In this document: one piece after another, positions 38,006 to 47,013 of the stretch | Position numbering within the stretch: the stretch's first letter is position 1 | Layout of the letters: every line of letters starts with the position of its first letter | Assembly (NCBI GenBank): GCA_965116195.1 | Contig: OZ220491.1 | Location: forward strand, 2,976,001-3,040,000 | Direction: 5' to 3' | DNA length: 64,000 bases | Origin: Aldehydirespirator sp965116195 | GTDB lineage: Bacteria > Actinomycetota > Acidimicrobiia > Acidimicrobiales > Aldehydirespiratoraceae | Program-made: the position numbers and the translations under genes | Notes under the pieces: model-generated | Database searches by the model: none | What the model saw: only the letters and a program-made list of their open reading frames with translations | What the model was told of the DNA's origin: nothing

Positions 38006-39853
38006 GTGCAGGAGCGGGGCATTGAGGTCGTTGTTGATGGTACGCCGGTGTTGGTTGATGATGAGCGACTGACGCTGCTGGAGGTGCTGCGAGAGCAACT
38101 GGGTGTGCGCTCCGCAAAGGATGGTTGTAGCCCTCAGGGGCAGTGCGGTTGTTGCACCGTGCTCGTTGATGAGCAGCCCCGGGTGGCTTGTGTAACCCCG
38201 ATCCGCCGTGTGCATGGTCGCAGGATCACAACGCTGGACGGTCTGGACGCAAGCGTGCGGGACAACTGGGCTCGGGCCTTTGCGGTGTCGGGTGCCAGCC
38301 AGTGCGGTTTCTGCACGCCGGGGATCATCTGTCGATTTGCGGCCCTGGCTGCCAAGGGAGCCGACCATGACGACACAGCCGTTGCCGCCAGGGCACTGTC
38401 CGGTCACCTGTGTCGTTGCACTGGCTGGCAGCCCATCCTCGACGCTTGGGTGGCCTACCCCCGCCTGGCTGCCAACGCCTCTGAGGGTTCCAGTGATATT
38501 GGTGATGCGGTTACTGTTTCAGATGAACTGGCAGGAGATGATCTGCCTCGCGCTGAAGGTACCGGTAGCCAGACGACTTATGGGGCCGCAGGTATAGGTG
38601 GGTTGGCAGAAGATGACCGGTCCCTCGCTGAAGGGCCCAGCAGCAAGAGCGCTGATGCGGTCAGATTCGCAGCCCGGGAAGTCACCAGGTCACGGGCTGT
38701 CTTGTCGGTCAGTGGCGAGGCAAAGAATGCTGTTGTGGGTCCGGCAGATGGTCAACGCGTTGATGCCGATCGGCGTGCTGGGATTGAGGGTCGCTCACCG
38801 CAATCCACAGGGCCTCATGTAGCTCTTGGTCAGGGTGGCTTTGCGGATGACACCGCACCTGTGGGTGCGTTGGTGGCAGTGCGCGGTGCTCCCGGTTGTG
38901 ATGCTGCGGACGAGCACGGCTGGGTGGTGGCTCCGTCTGTGGCCGAGGCGCGGAGGTTGGCTGGCCGCGTGCCAGGCCGGCGTACCACGGCGAGTTGGGC
39001 ACCGCCGTTGCTGGCACCGGAGGGTGATTGGTGTGTGACGCTGCGCACGAGTTGGGTGGAGCCTGCCTACCTGGAGACGGATTCGGCTTGGTGTGAGCCT
39101 GGCGGTGAGCCGGCGTCGCTGCTGGGCAATGGCGGTGCCTTCGGTGGCAAGCTGGACTCGCCGTTGGCAGAGGTTGCACGCCGTCTGGCCGATCAGTATG
39201 ACCAGCCGGTGAGGGTTCTGTGGTCGCGCCCTGACACGGTTGAGTTCGGCCCCAAGCGTCCGCCGATGGCTGCGGGTGTGCGTGGTGACGGCACGGGTGA
39301 GGTCATCGTGGCGCGCACTGCTGGGATTGCCTCGGCCATTCAAGCTCAAGCTCCCGGCCTGCAGGTCACCGAAGTGGACCTGCCCGGCCCGCCAACTTCA
39401 GCGCAGGTGCGTGGTGCGGGTTGGGTTGAGGCGGCGGTGCTGCTGGCGGCTGCGTGTGGAGAAGTTGGCTGGATCACGGCTCCCGACGGTGGTTCGGCCC
39501 GGGCTCAAGTGCAGGCCGATGACACGATCACCGTTGGTGTGCGAGCGGGTCGTCCCCTTGATGAGACGGTGTTGCGTTCGTATTGCACCGGTGCGGCGCA
39601 CATGGCCTATTCGTGGGTGACGAGCGAGTCGCTCGGCGTGGACCCGGCAGGCAACATCCACGATTTCACCGTGCGTTCCTTCGGCATTGTGTCGGCGTCA
39701 CGCATGCCAGCGGTGGAAGTCACTGTCGTTGACGACGGTTCCGAGCCGGTGAACGGCAGCGACGCAGTGTTCGCGGCGGTGGCCGCAGCCATCTGGATCA
39801 AGCGCGAAACACCCCCCGTCTGGCCCACCGACCACCCCCATCTCCGTCGGTAG
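38006..39853 (+). CDS. CoxS-CoxL fusion, xanthine dehydrogenase family (truncated)
   Basis: 615 aa from GTG 38006. Residues 1-150 are a complete 2Fe-2S small subunit: plant-ferredoxin cluster with Cys41, 47, 49/50, then the second cluster with Cys100/103 and Cys136/138 (GASQCGFCTPGI, GHLCRCTGWQP). A low-complexity linker (about 155-290) follows, then fragments of a molybdopterin-binding large subunit: GNGGAFGGKLDSP near residue 373 and the C-terminal AGNIHDFTVRSFGIVSASRM. The large part is about 320 residues instead of ~770, missing several MoCo domains. It may be a degenerate enzyme or an assembly partner. Confidence 0.75.
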   Translation: MQERGIEVVVDGTPVLVDDERLTLLEVLREQLGVRSAKDGCSPQGQCGCCTVLVDEQPRVACVTPIRRVHGRRITTLDGLDASVRDNWARAFAVSGASQCGFCTPGIICRFAALAAKGADHDDTAVAARALSGHLCRCTGWQPILDAWVAYPRLAANASEGSSDIGDAVTVSDELAGDDLPRAEGTGSQTTYGAAGIGGLAEDDRSLAEGPSSKSADAVRFAAREVTRSRAVLSVSGEAKNAVVGPADGQRVDADRRAGIEGRSPQSTGPHVALGQGGFADDTAPVGALVAVRGAPGCDAADEHGWVVAPSVAEARRLAGRVPGRRTTASWAPPLLAPEGDWCVTLRTSWVEPAYLETDSAWCEPGGEPASLLGNGGAFGGKLDSPLAEVARRLADQYDQPVRVLWSRPDTVEFGPKRPPMAAGVRGDGTGEVIVARTAGIASAIQAQAPGLQVTEVDLPGPPTSAQVRGAGWVEAAVLLAAACGEVGWITAPDGGSARAQVQADDTITVGVRAGRPLDETVLRSYCTGAAHMAYSWVTSESLGVDPAGNIHDFTVRSFGIVSASRMPAVEVTVVDDGSEPVNGSDAVFAAVAAAIWIKRETPPVWPTDHPHLRR

Positions 39854-39988
39854 CCAGGAACCACAACCACCACGGCGACCACTGCGACTGCCGAAAAGAA
39901 CCTGCATTTGTAGGTCTTGAGGCTTGTTGGCTTGAATTAATCTGAGGTTGAGTCGGGCCTTTGGGGCGTGTGAAAGCAAGGAGAACCC

Positions 39989-41539
39989 GTGGCTATTCCG
40001 GTACCGGACAGCAGAGATTTGCAGGCGATATCTGACCGCTGGGGCTTGGGCCTGCAAAACGATCAGATCAGTACCTTTCAGGCGCTGATTGCAGGGGCGT
40101 TGGGGTCGTATGAACACGTGGACCACATGTATGAAGTGTCAAAGCCGCAGTCACCCGTCCGCGAGAGCTACCGGCCTGACGACGCGGACAACGAGTTGGG
40201 TGCGTGGTACCACAGATGCGACATCCAGGAGCAAAACGAGGGCCCTCTGGCCGGAAGCACGTTCGCAATCAAGGACAACACGGCGGTAGCCGGAGTGCCC
40301 ATGATGAACGGTTCTCGAATTGTCGAGGGCTACACGCCGACGATTGACGCGACTGTGGTGCGGCGGATACTTGATGCCGGTGGGCGGATTCTGGGCAAAG
40401 CTGCATGTGAAGATCTGTGCTTTTCCGGAGCTAGTCACACCTGTGCGCTCGGCCCGATCCGGAACCCGTGGGACACGACAAAAACCGCCGGCGGCTCATC
40501 TGGCGGCAGCGGGGCGTTGGTCGCAGCCGGTGAGGTGGACATGGCGATTGCTGCCGACCAGGGTGGTTCAATCCGGATGCCGTCGGCGTGGACTGGAACC
40601 TGCGGGATCAAGCCCACATTCGGTCTTGTTCCCTACACGGGGGCCTATCCCATTGAGTGGACGATTGACCATATCGGTCCGATTGCTCGCAACATGATCG
40701 ATCTGGCAACGTTTTTGACGGTGATCGCCGGGCCGGACGGCAATGACCCACGCCAGGGGCAGGCACCTGACGGGGTGGATTACACCCAGGATCTTGAGTT
40801 CGGCATCGCCGGACTCAAGGTGGGCATCGTCGCTGAAGGGTTCGGCTGGGAAGGCGTCAGCGACGAAGCCTCGGACGCGTTGGTGGAGGCCGAGGCCAGG
40901 AGACTGGCCGAAGCAGGTGCTGTGGTCGAGACGTTTTCAATGCCTCCACATCGGGACGCAATCCACATCTGGAACGTGATTGCGACCGACGGTGCGATGT
41001 GGCAGATGATACGTGGCAACGGCTACGGAATGAACTACCGGGGGTTGTTTGATCCCGAACAGATTGAGCACAGCAAGCAGGGTTGGGAGACCCGCGCCGA
41101 GGAAATCTCCGAGACATTGCGGTTCGTCATCTTGTGCGCCGAGTACAGCATCGGACGCAACGGAGGCGGTGCCTATGCCCGGGCCTCAAACGTGCGGAAT
41201 CAGATCAACACCGCGGTGGACAAGGCGCTCGAAACCTATGATGTTTTGTGCTATCCCACGTTGCCTTTTCCTGCCAAGGAGATCCCATCCGGCGACGCCC
41301 CGATTGAGGAATACGTGGCTCGAGCCTTGGAGATGATCCCGAATACCTGCGTCTCAAACGTGACCGGTAATCCCGATCTGACCGTTCCTGTTGCGGGGGG
41401 ACAGGGCATGCCCGTGGGTATGAGCTTTGTTGGCAGGCAATGGGATGAAGCGAAGTTGCTGCGGGTCGGACGTGCCTACGAAAAGATGGTCGGTGGCTTC
41501 GCGTTGGCACCGATGGCTCAGTCAACACTCGTCGGCTGA
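39989..41539 (+). CDS. amidase signature enzyme
   Basis: 516 aa with the full Ser-cisSer-Lys triad: Lys95 in FAIKDN, Ser170 in TAGGSSGGSG, Ser194 in QGGSIRMPSA. It begins GTG 39989 with AAGGAGA upstream. Hydrolyses an amide to a carboxylate and ammonia in the cytosol. It is the first gene before a Liv/Urt/Fmd-type ABC importer, an acyl-CoA synthetase and an acyl-CoA dehydrogenase, so it probably acts on the imported amide. Not GatA: no gatB/C nearby and family features are those of catabolic amidases. Confidence 0.9.
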   Translation: MAIPVPDSRDLQAISDRWGLGLQNDQISTFQALIAGALGSYEHVDHMYEVSKPQSPVRESYRPDDADNELGAWYHRCDIQEQNEGPLAGSTFAIKDNTAVAGVPMMNGSRIVEGYTPTIDATVVRRILDAGGRILGKAACEDLCFSGASHTCALGPIRNPWDTTKTAGGSSGGSGALVAAGEVDMAIAADQGGSIRMPSAWTGTCGIKPTFGLVPYTGAYPIEWTIDHIGPIARNMIDLATFLTVIAGPDGNDPRQGQAPDGVDYTQDLEFGIAGLKVGIVAEGFGWEGVSDEASDALVEAEARRLAEAGAVVETFSMPPHRDAIHIWNVIATDGAMWQMIRGNGYGMNYRGLFDPEQIEHSKQGWETRAEEISETLRFVILCAEYSIGRNGGGAYARASNVRNQINTAVDKALETYDVLCYPTLPFPAKEIPSGDAPIEEYVARALEMIPNTCVSNVTGNPDLTVPVAGGQGMPVGMSFVGRQWDEAKLLRVGRAYEKMVGGFALAPMAQSTLVG

Positions 41540-41772
41540 TGCAGAAATTCTGGCGATTTTGCGGGTCGCTTGCGGTCAGATCTGCGACAAGCCCTCATGG
41601 TCATCCAGACCTGCATTCGCGGGTAGTTGCTCTTGACCCTGCATTCGCGGGTGCCGTCGTGTCAATGGCCGCTGTTGATTGTATGGAACCGGGACACGAC
41701 CGTTTGTGGTTTCGGAAAGTTGGCAGACACCGAGGCGTGTCTCTCGTCTCTTTCATCAAGGGAGGATCCAAG

Positions 41773-43263
41773 ATGACCAAGACCGTAAAGCATCGGCGAC
41801 CGATTTGGGGGCGGCTGCCAGTGATGCTGCTGCTCGTGGTGGCGTTGGTGGCGGCGGCATGCGGCGATGATGACGGCGACACTGCCGACACTGCCGACAC
41901 TGCCGACTCGCCTTCGGAAGTCACTCAACCCCAAGAGACAGCACCCGATGACGACGCGCCCGCAGACACGCCGGAAGTCGAGAGTGATCCCCCATCGCAA
42001 GACCCCCCGGGGGATGCTGACACCGGTGATGGTGGCCAGGCTGCCACCGGCGAGGCCGAACCCGATGACGGTGATGCTGACCCCGGTGAGACCGGTGATG
42101 GTGGCCAAACAGCCAGCGGCGAGCCGATCCGGGTGGGGAGTCTGCTGGATGAGACCGGGCCGCTGAGCATCTATGGCGGGCCGATGGCTGATGCCACACG
42201 GCTAGCGATCAGCGACATCAATGCCAGTGGCGGTGTGCTGGGCAGGCCACTGGAACTTGTTGCGCTTGACTCCAAGTCCGACCAGAACGAGTACATAACC
42301 GGAGCCGATCGACTGGTGGCTGACGATCTGGCCGTGGTGCATGCGGGCATCACCAGTGCCTCACGAGAAGCAATCAGGCCGACTTTCACCGAGGCAGAGA
42401 TTCTGCACTTCTACAATGTGCTCTACGAGGGTGGTCAGTGTGACCGGAATCTGTTCGTCACCGGTGTCACCCCGACCCAGCAGCTGCAGGTACTTATTCC
42501 GTGGGCGATAGAGAACATCGGACCTCGGCTCTATGTACTTGCCGCGGACTACAACTACGGTCAGATATCCGCCGACTGGGTACAGCAATACGCAACTGAC
42601 AACGGTGGCGAGATCGTCGGCGAGGACTTCTTCCCGCTTGATGTTGCTGAATTCGCAACGACGATATCCGATGTCCAGCGGGCTGCTCCCGATGCAGTGG
42701 TGTCGTTGTTGGTGGGCGGTGCGCACATGTCCTTCTACAGTCAGTACGCCGCAGCCGGGGTCAACTCTGAAATTCCCATCGTGTCGCCTACTTTCGGCTT
42801 GGGTAGTGAACAGGTGGCACTTGATGCCGAGTCCGCTGAGAACATAATCGTGGCGTTTCCGTATTTCGAAGAGCTCGACACCCCGGCCAATCAAGAATTC
42901 GTTGCTGCTTGGCAGGCAGAGTTTGGTGACGACTACCCGTACATCACTGACTTGGCGGTCTACACATGGGAAGGCTGGCACCTGTGGGCCGACGCGGTAA
43001 ACGCGGCGGGCACCCTTGAACGTGAGGCAGTCATTGCTCAACTTGAAAGCGGTGTTAGCTTTGACGGGCCCAAGGGCACAGTTACTTTCGACGGGGCTTC
43101 GCACCATCTGATTCAACCGGTCAGCTTGGCTCGCACCAACGACTCGAATGGGTTCGAGGTGTTTGAGACATTCGACAGTGTGCCGCCGTCATGGGAGCAG
43201 GAGACCTGCGACCTGATCACGAATCCGGAGATCAATGAGCAGTTCACTCCCGGAGGTAACTGA
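41773..43263 (+). CDS. ABC transporter receptor lipoprotein (amide/urea/BCAA type)
   Basis: 496 aa from ATG 41773 (GGAGG upstream). Signal and lipobox LLLVVALVAAACG, then a ~70-residue acidic Asp/Pro/Thr/Gly linker with repeated DTADTADTAD and GDGGQ(A/T)A units, then a Peripla_BP_6 domain: IRVGSLLDETGPLSIYGGPM, ITGADRLVADDLAVVHAGIT, LYVLAADYNYGQISADW. These residues resemble amide (FmdD/AmiC) and urea (UrtA) receptors. It feeds the permeases encoded just downstream. Confidence 0.9.
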   Translation: MTKTVKHRRPIWGRLPVMLLLVVALVAAACGDDDGDTADTADTADSPSEVTQPQETAPDDDAPADTPEVESDPPSQDPPGDADTGDGGQAATGEAEPDDGDADPGETGDGGQTASGEPIRVGSLLDETGPLSIYGGPMADATRLAISDINASGGVLGRPLELVALDSKSDQNEYITGADRLVADDLAVVHAGITSASREAIRPTFTEAEILHFYNVLYEGGQCDRNLFVTGVTPTQQLQVLIPWAIENIGPRLYVLAADYNYGQISADWVQQYATDNGGEIVGEDFFPLDVAEFATTISDVQRAAPDAVVSLLVGGAHMSFYSQYAAAGVNSEIPIVSPTFGLGSEQVALDAESAENIIVAFPYFEELDTPANQEFVAAWQAEFGDDYPYITDLAVYTWEGWHLWADAVNAAGTLEREAVIAQLESGVSFDGPKGTVTFDGASHHLIQPVSLARTNDSNGFEVFETFDSVPPSWEQETCDLITNPEINEQFTPGGN

Positions 43264-43412
43264 GTCTGATCTGTTCTCGACTCGACCGAGGACGGCCCGC
43301 ACCGAAGAGAAGGGCACCCACGGCGGGTGTCGGCGGGTGTGCTCCCCTCGTTTCAGTTCTCGCCGTTCCCGCCCGTTACGTAGAGACAGTTACTTAGGGG
43401 GTTGCCTTTTCG

Positions 43413-44276
43413 GTGGCCTTTGACAATCTCTTCAACCTGGGTTTCAACCTGGCTACCACCATCTCGACTCTGGTGTTGGTGTCGATCGGTCTGGCAGTCA
43501 TTTTTGGCATGCGCGGGGTCATCAACCTCGCCCACGGCGAGTTCATCATGCTGGGCGCGTTCGCCACTCTTTCCGGGGTCCGAAATGGACTCAACATCTG
43601 GTTGGCCATGTTGTTGGCAGCGGTTGTTCTCGGGCTTTTTGGTTTGGTCATTGAACGACTGCTCATTCGCCATCTGTATGGGCGATTGCCTGACACGATG
43701 CTGGCCACGACAGGACTTTCGCTGATCTTGATCCAGCTTGTTGAGAACTATTACGGGTCGGTCACCGAAGGCATCCCGGTCCCACTTGGCAGTTTTACGG
43801 TGGGTGAATTCTCAATGTCCTCCTACAACATTGTGTTGGTCGGGGCCGCAATGGCCATGGTGACGCTGACTTATGTGATCATGCGCCGCACCAAGTATGG
43901 ACTGCTTGCGCGCGCTGCCACCCAGTCATCGGACATGGCCGAAGCACTTGGTGTCAACACCTCGCAGGTCAATATGTGGACTTTTTGCATAGGTTCGGCG
44001 CTGGCGGGTGCCGCCGGCGCGCTGTTGGCACCACTGGTGGGTGTCATCCCGACGATGGGACAGATCTATGTGGCGCGATCCTTTATGACGGTTATTGTCG
44101 GCGGACCGACCTTTATTGCCGGCACCGTCTCGTCAAGCGGACTGCTTGGCTTCATCGAGAACATAGCGACCGATTGGGCCACGCCGGTTATCGGCCAGGG
44201 AATGTTACTGATCGCTGCGATCGTCATCTTGCGGTTCATGCCTCAGGGGCTCACGGGAAGTCGGAGCCGAGGATGA
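43413..44276 (+). CDS. ABC transporter permease, LivH/UrtB type
   Basis: 287 aa, about eight membrane segments, with GVINLAHGEFIMLGAFATL and AATQSSDMAEALGVNTSQVN (the EAA-like loop) typical of branched-chain amino acid/urea/amide permeases. Starts GTG 43413; its stop overlaps the next start (ATGA). Confidence 0.92.
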   Translation: MAFDNLFNLGFNLATTISTLVLVSIGLAVIFGMRGVINLAHGEFIMLGAFATLSGVRNGLNIWLAMLLAAVVLGLFGLVIERLLIRHLYGRLPDTMLATTGLSLILIQLVENYYGSVTEGIPVPLGSFTVGEFSMSSYNIVLVGAAMAMVTLTYVIMRRTKYGLLARAATQSSDMAEALGVNTSQVNMWTFCIGSALAGAAGALLAPLVGVIPTMGQIYVARSFMTVIVGGPTFIAGTVSSSGLLGFIENIATDWATPVIGQGMLLIAAIVILRFMPQGLTGSRSRG

Positions 44277-46210
44277 ACCGGTCGAGCCAGGGGACGCCTC
44301 GACTGGTCGGTAGGCTCTTCGATTCCGGTAGCCGCAGCCTTTCCGGTAGCCGGAGCCTTTCGAGTGGCTTCTGGCGAGATCTGTCGGGCGGGATCGGTAC
44401 CTTTACGTTCGTGGCTGTTCTGGCCAATGTGGTGGAGGAATTCACAGCCTTTGAGTGGTCGCTGTGGGGGATTCAGGCGATTTTGGCTCTGTCGCTCACT
44501 TTCGTCTGGGGACACGGTGGTATCTTCAGTTTTGGACAGGCTGCCATTTATGGTATAGGCGGCTACACATACGGTTTTTGGGCTGTCAACTTCTTCGAGG
44601 CCACCGGAGAGACCTTCAGTGCTTTGGCTGCTGCGGTTGTTGTTGGTTCGGCGTTCGCTGCGTTGTTGGGCTACTTCATGTTCTACGGGAACGTGACCGA
44701 TGTGTATGTGGCCATCATTACGTTGGCGACCAGCCTGGTGTTGTTTGCGTTCGTCAATTCCACATCGGGGTCGCGCTACAAGATCGGGGATGCTCCCTTC
44801 GGGGGTTACAACGGCATGACTCAGATTCCACGACTCTCCTGGCGTCTTCCCGGTGGAGAAAGCCAGGTGCTAAGCCGTGTGCAGTTCCTGTTATTTGTTG
44901 TGGCGGCCGGTCTGATGATCGCGTTGTTGATCCGAGTCATGGTTCGGTATCCGTTCGGTCGTGTAGCCGTGGCGCTGCAGCACAATGAGCTACGAACCGA
45001 GCTCTTGGGTTACGACGTTCGTTGGCACAAGTTGGCTGTGTTCACTGTCGGAGGCGCAATCGCGGGATTTGGCGGAGCTCTGTTCGCGGCGTGGGGCAGA
45101 TTCATCAGTCCGCCGGTGTTTGCGTTGACCCCGGCTGCCTTGGTGGTGATCTGGGTTCTTGTAGGTGGCCGCACCAGCGTTGTGGGTGCCTTTGTCGGTG
45201 TCTTGGTGGTGGAAGGGCTCTCATCGTGGTTCGGAGGTGCCAGCGGCGACAACGAGCCGATCATCTTCGGGGTCATAATGATAGTGATTGTTCTTGGGCT
45301 ACCGGGCGGGATCGTGCCGAGCACGCGACGATTGGTTTCTGGGATCAGGGACCGCTTGAGTCCCGCGCGCGAACTTGATATCAACAGTCCGTCAGGACCG
45401 GGGTCGGACCGTCTGCCCGCGCTTGTCGGCGTGCAGTTACCGTTTGGAATAGCGACCTCCAACGGTGACGAGGTGCTCCCAGCCGCCATGTCCGTCAATT
45501 CTGTCAGCAAGCGCTTTGGTGGTCTCACTGCGCTCAACCACGTGTCACTTGAGTTTCCGTCAACCGGTGTGTCATGTCTCATTGGCCCCAACGGTGCAGG
45601 CAAGACCACCTTGTTCGGAGTGCTCTCCGGCCGCCTGGCTGCCACCGAGGGTTCGGTGTGTATCGGCGGCCAGGACTTGACCAACTGGCAGCCCCATCAA
45701 CGTGCCCGGGCCGGGGTGGGTATCAAGCTGCAGGTGGCATCAATATACAAGGAACTGTCGGTCAGGGAGAATCTCTGGCTTGCCTGCTATGCAATTCCAA
45801 GGAACAGGGAGTTGGCTGAACAACGATCGGTGGAACTTCTGGAATGGCTGAGACTGTCCGCAGAGTCAGACCACCCGGCCGGAACACTTTCGCACGGCAA
45901 ACAGCAATGGCTGGAAATCGGCATGGTGGTTGCTGGCGAGCCGCGGTTGGTGTTGCTTGATGAACCAACGGCGGGCATGACACGACAAGAGACCGCTCAC
46001 ATGGGCGAAATCGTCACGCAGCTTGGTTGCCGGGCTTGCGTCATCGTTGTGGAACATGACATGGAGTTTGTCAGGCAACTGGATGCTCCCATCACGGTAC
46101 TCCACATGGGGGAGGTTTTTTTGACGGGCAGTTTTGATCAGTTGTCCAATGACGAGCGAGTCGTTGACATTTATCTGGGACGGGAGTCGGCCCATGATGC
46201 AACTTGCTGA
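44273..46210 (+). CDS. fused ABC permease-ATPase (LivM-LivG type)
   Basis: 645 aa from ATG 44273. The first ~35 residues contain a Ser/Arg repeat (GSRSLSGSRSLSSG). Residues about 40-360 are a LivM/UrtC permease (LTFVWGHGGIFSFGQAAIYGIGGY; ALQHNELRTELLGYD). From about 400 it is a complete ATPase: Walker A GPNGAGKTT, signature LSHGKQQWLEIG, Walker B LVLLDEPTAGM, switch VVEHDMEFV. A Pro/Ser linker joins the two. In most operons these are separate genes. Confidence 0.92.
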   Translation: MNRSSQGTPRLVGRLFDSGSRSLSGSRSLSSGFWRDLSGGIGTFTFVAVLANVVEEFTAFEWSLWGIQAILALSLTFVWGHGGIFSFGQAAIYGIGGYTYGFWAVNFFEATGETFSALAAAVVVGSAFAALLGYFMFYGNVTDVYVAIITLATSLVLFAFVNSTSGSRYKIGDAPFGGYNGMTQIPRLSWRLPGGESQVLSRVQFLLFVVAAGLMIALLIRVMVRYPFGRVAVALQHNELRTELLGYDVRWHKLAVFTVGGAIAGFGGALFAAWGRFISPPVFALTPAALVVIWVLVGGRTSVVGAFVGVLVVEGLSSWFGGASGDNEPIIFGVIMIVIVLGLPGGIVPSTRRLVSGIRDRLSPARELDINSPSGPGSDRLPALVGVQLPFGIATSNGDEVLPAAMSVNSVSKRFGGLTALNHVSLEFPSTGVSCLIGPNGAGKTTLFGVLSGRLAATEGSVCIGGQDLTNWQPHQRARAGVGIKLQVASIYKELSVRENLWLACYAIPRNRELAEQRSVELLEWLRLSAESDHPAGTLSHGKQQWLEIGMVVAGEPRLVLLDEPTAGMTRQETAHMGEIVTQLGCRACVIVVEHDMEFVRQLDAPITVLHMGEVFLTGSFDQLSNDERVVDIYLGRESAHDATC

Positions 46211-46895
46211 TCTGAAGGCTGGCTACGGTTCCACCCCTGTTCTGCAGGGGGTTGATCTCAGGTTGGGCGATGGAGAACGCACTGCTGTTCTGGGTCGTAA
46301 CGGTGTGGGGAAAACGACGCTCATGCGGGCCATCAGTGGGTTGGTCCCGCTCAGCGGCGGGGTGCTTCGATTTGATGGCGAGAGCATCGGCCACCTCAAG
46401 ACCCACGAACGCGCCCGCCTCGGGATCTCCCTTGTGCCACAAGGTCGTGACATCTTTCCGAAGCTCACCGTTGTGGAGAACCTAAAGGTAGCAGCGGCCA
46501 TCCATCGCGGCCCCAAGGCTCGTCATATGAATGAGATCTTTGAAGAGTTCCCGGTGCTCGCTGACAAACGCGAGGCTCGGGGCGGAAGTCTGTCCGGAGG
46601 CCAACAACAGATTCTGGCGCTTGCCAGGGCGCTATTGACCAACCCCAAGGTTCTGTTGTTGGATGAGCCGTCCGAGGGCATTCAGCCTTCGATTCTGGAC
46701 GAGATCGTCGAGGTCATTGACAAGATCAACACCGAGCGGGGTATAGCGGTACTGCTGGTGGAGCAGAACCTGGACTTCGCTGTCCGCATTGCTCAACGTG
46801 GACTCATCATGGAAAAGGGCGAGTTTGTTCAGGAGCTAAACATCGCAGAGTTAGGCAAAAACCGTGACCTACATCGAAAATACATGGCACTATAG
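46194..46895 (+). CDS. ABC transporter ATP-binding protein, LivF/UrtE type
   Basis: 233 aa from MMQLADLKAGYG (ATG 46194), overlapping the fused permease-ATPase by 17 bp. Walker A GRNGVGKTT, signature LSGGQQQILALARAL, Walker B VLLLDEPSEGIQP (the SEGIQP variant is common in urea/amide systems), switch LLVEQNLDFA. Completes the importer. Confidence 0.93.
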   Translation: MMQLADLKAGYGSTPVLQGVDLRLGDGERTAVLGRNGVGKTTLMRAISGLVPLSGGVLRFDGESIGHLKTHERARLGISLVPQGRDIFPKLTVVENLKVAAAIHRGPKARHMNEIFEEFPVLADKREARGGSLSGGQQQILALARALLTNPKVLLLDEPSEGIQPSILDEIVEVIDKINTERGIAVLLVEQNLDFAVRIAQRGLIMEKGEFVQELNIAELGKNRDLHRKYMAL

Positions 46896-47013
46896 ACTCG
46901 CGGGCACGATATGACCACCGCAGCACTATATGCCCAGGGCACCATAGAACCGCAGCACTATGGAAGTGGTGCCCACCTGACCCACGACTTCAACACAACA
47001 AGGAGGTGACAAC

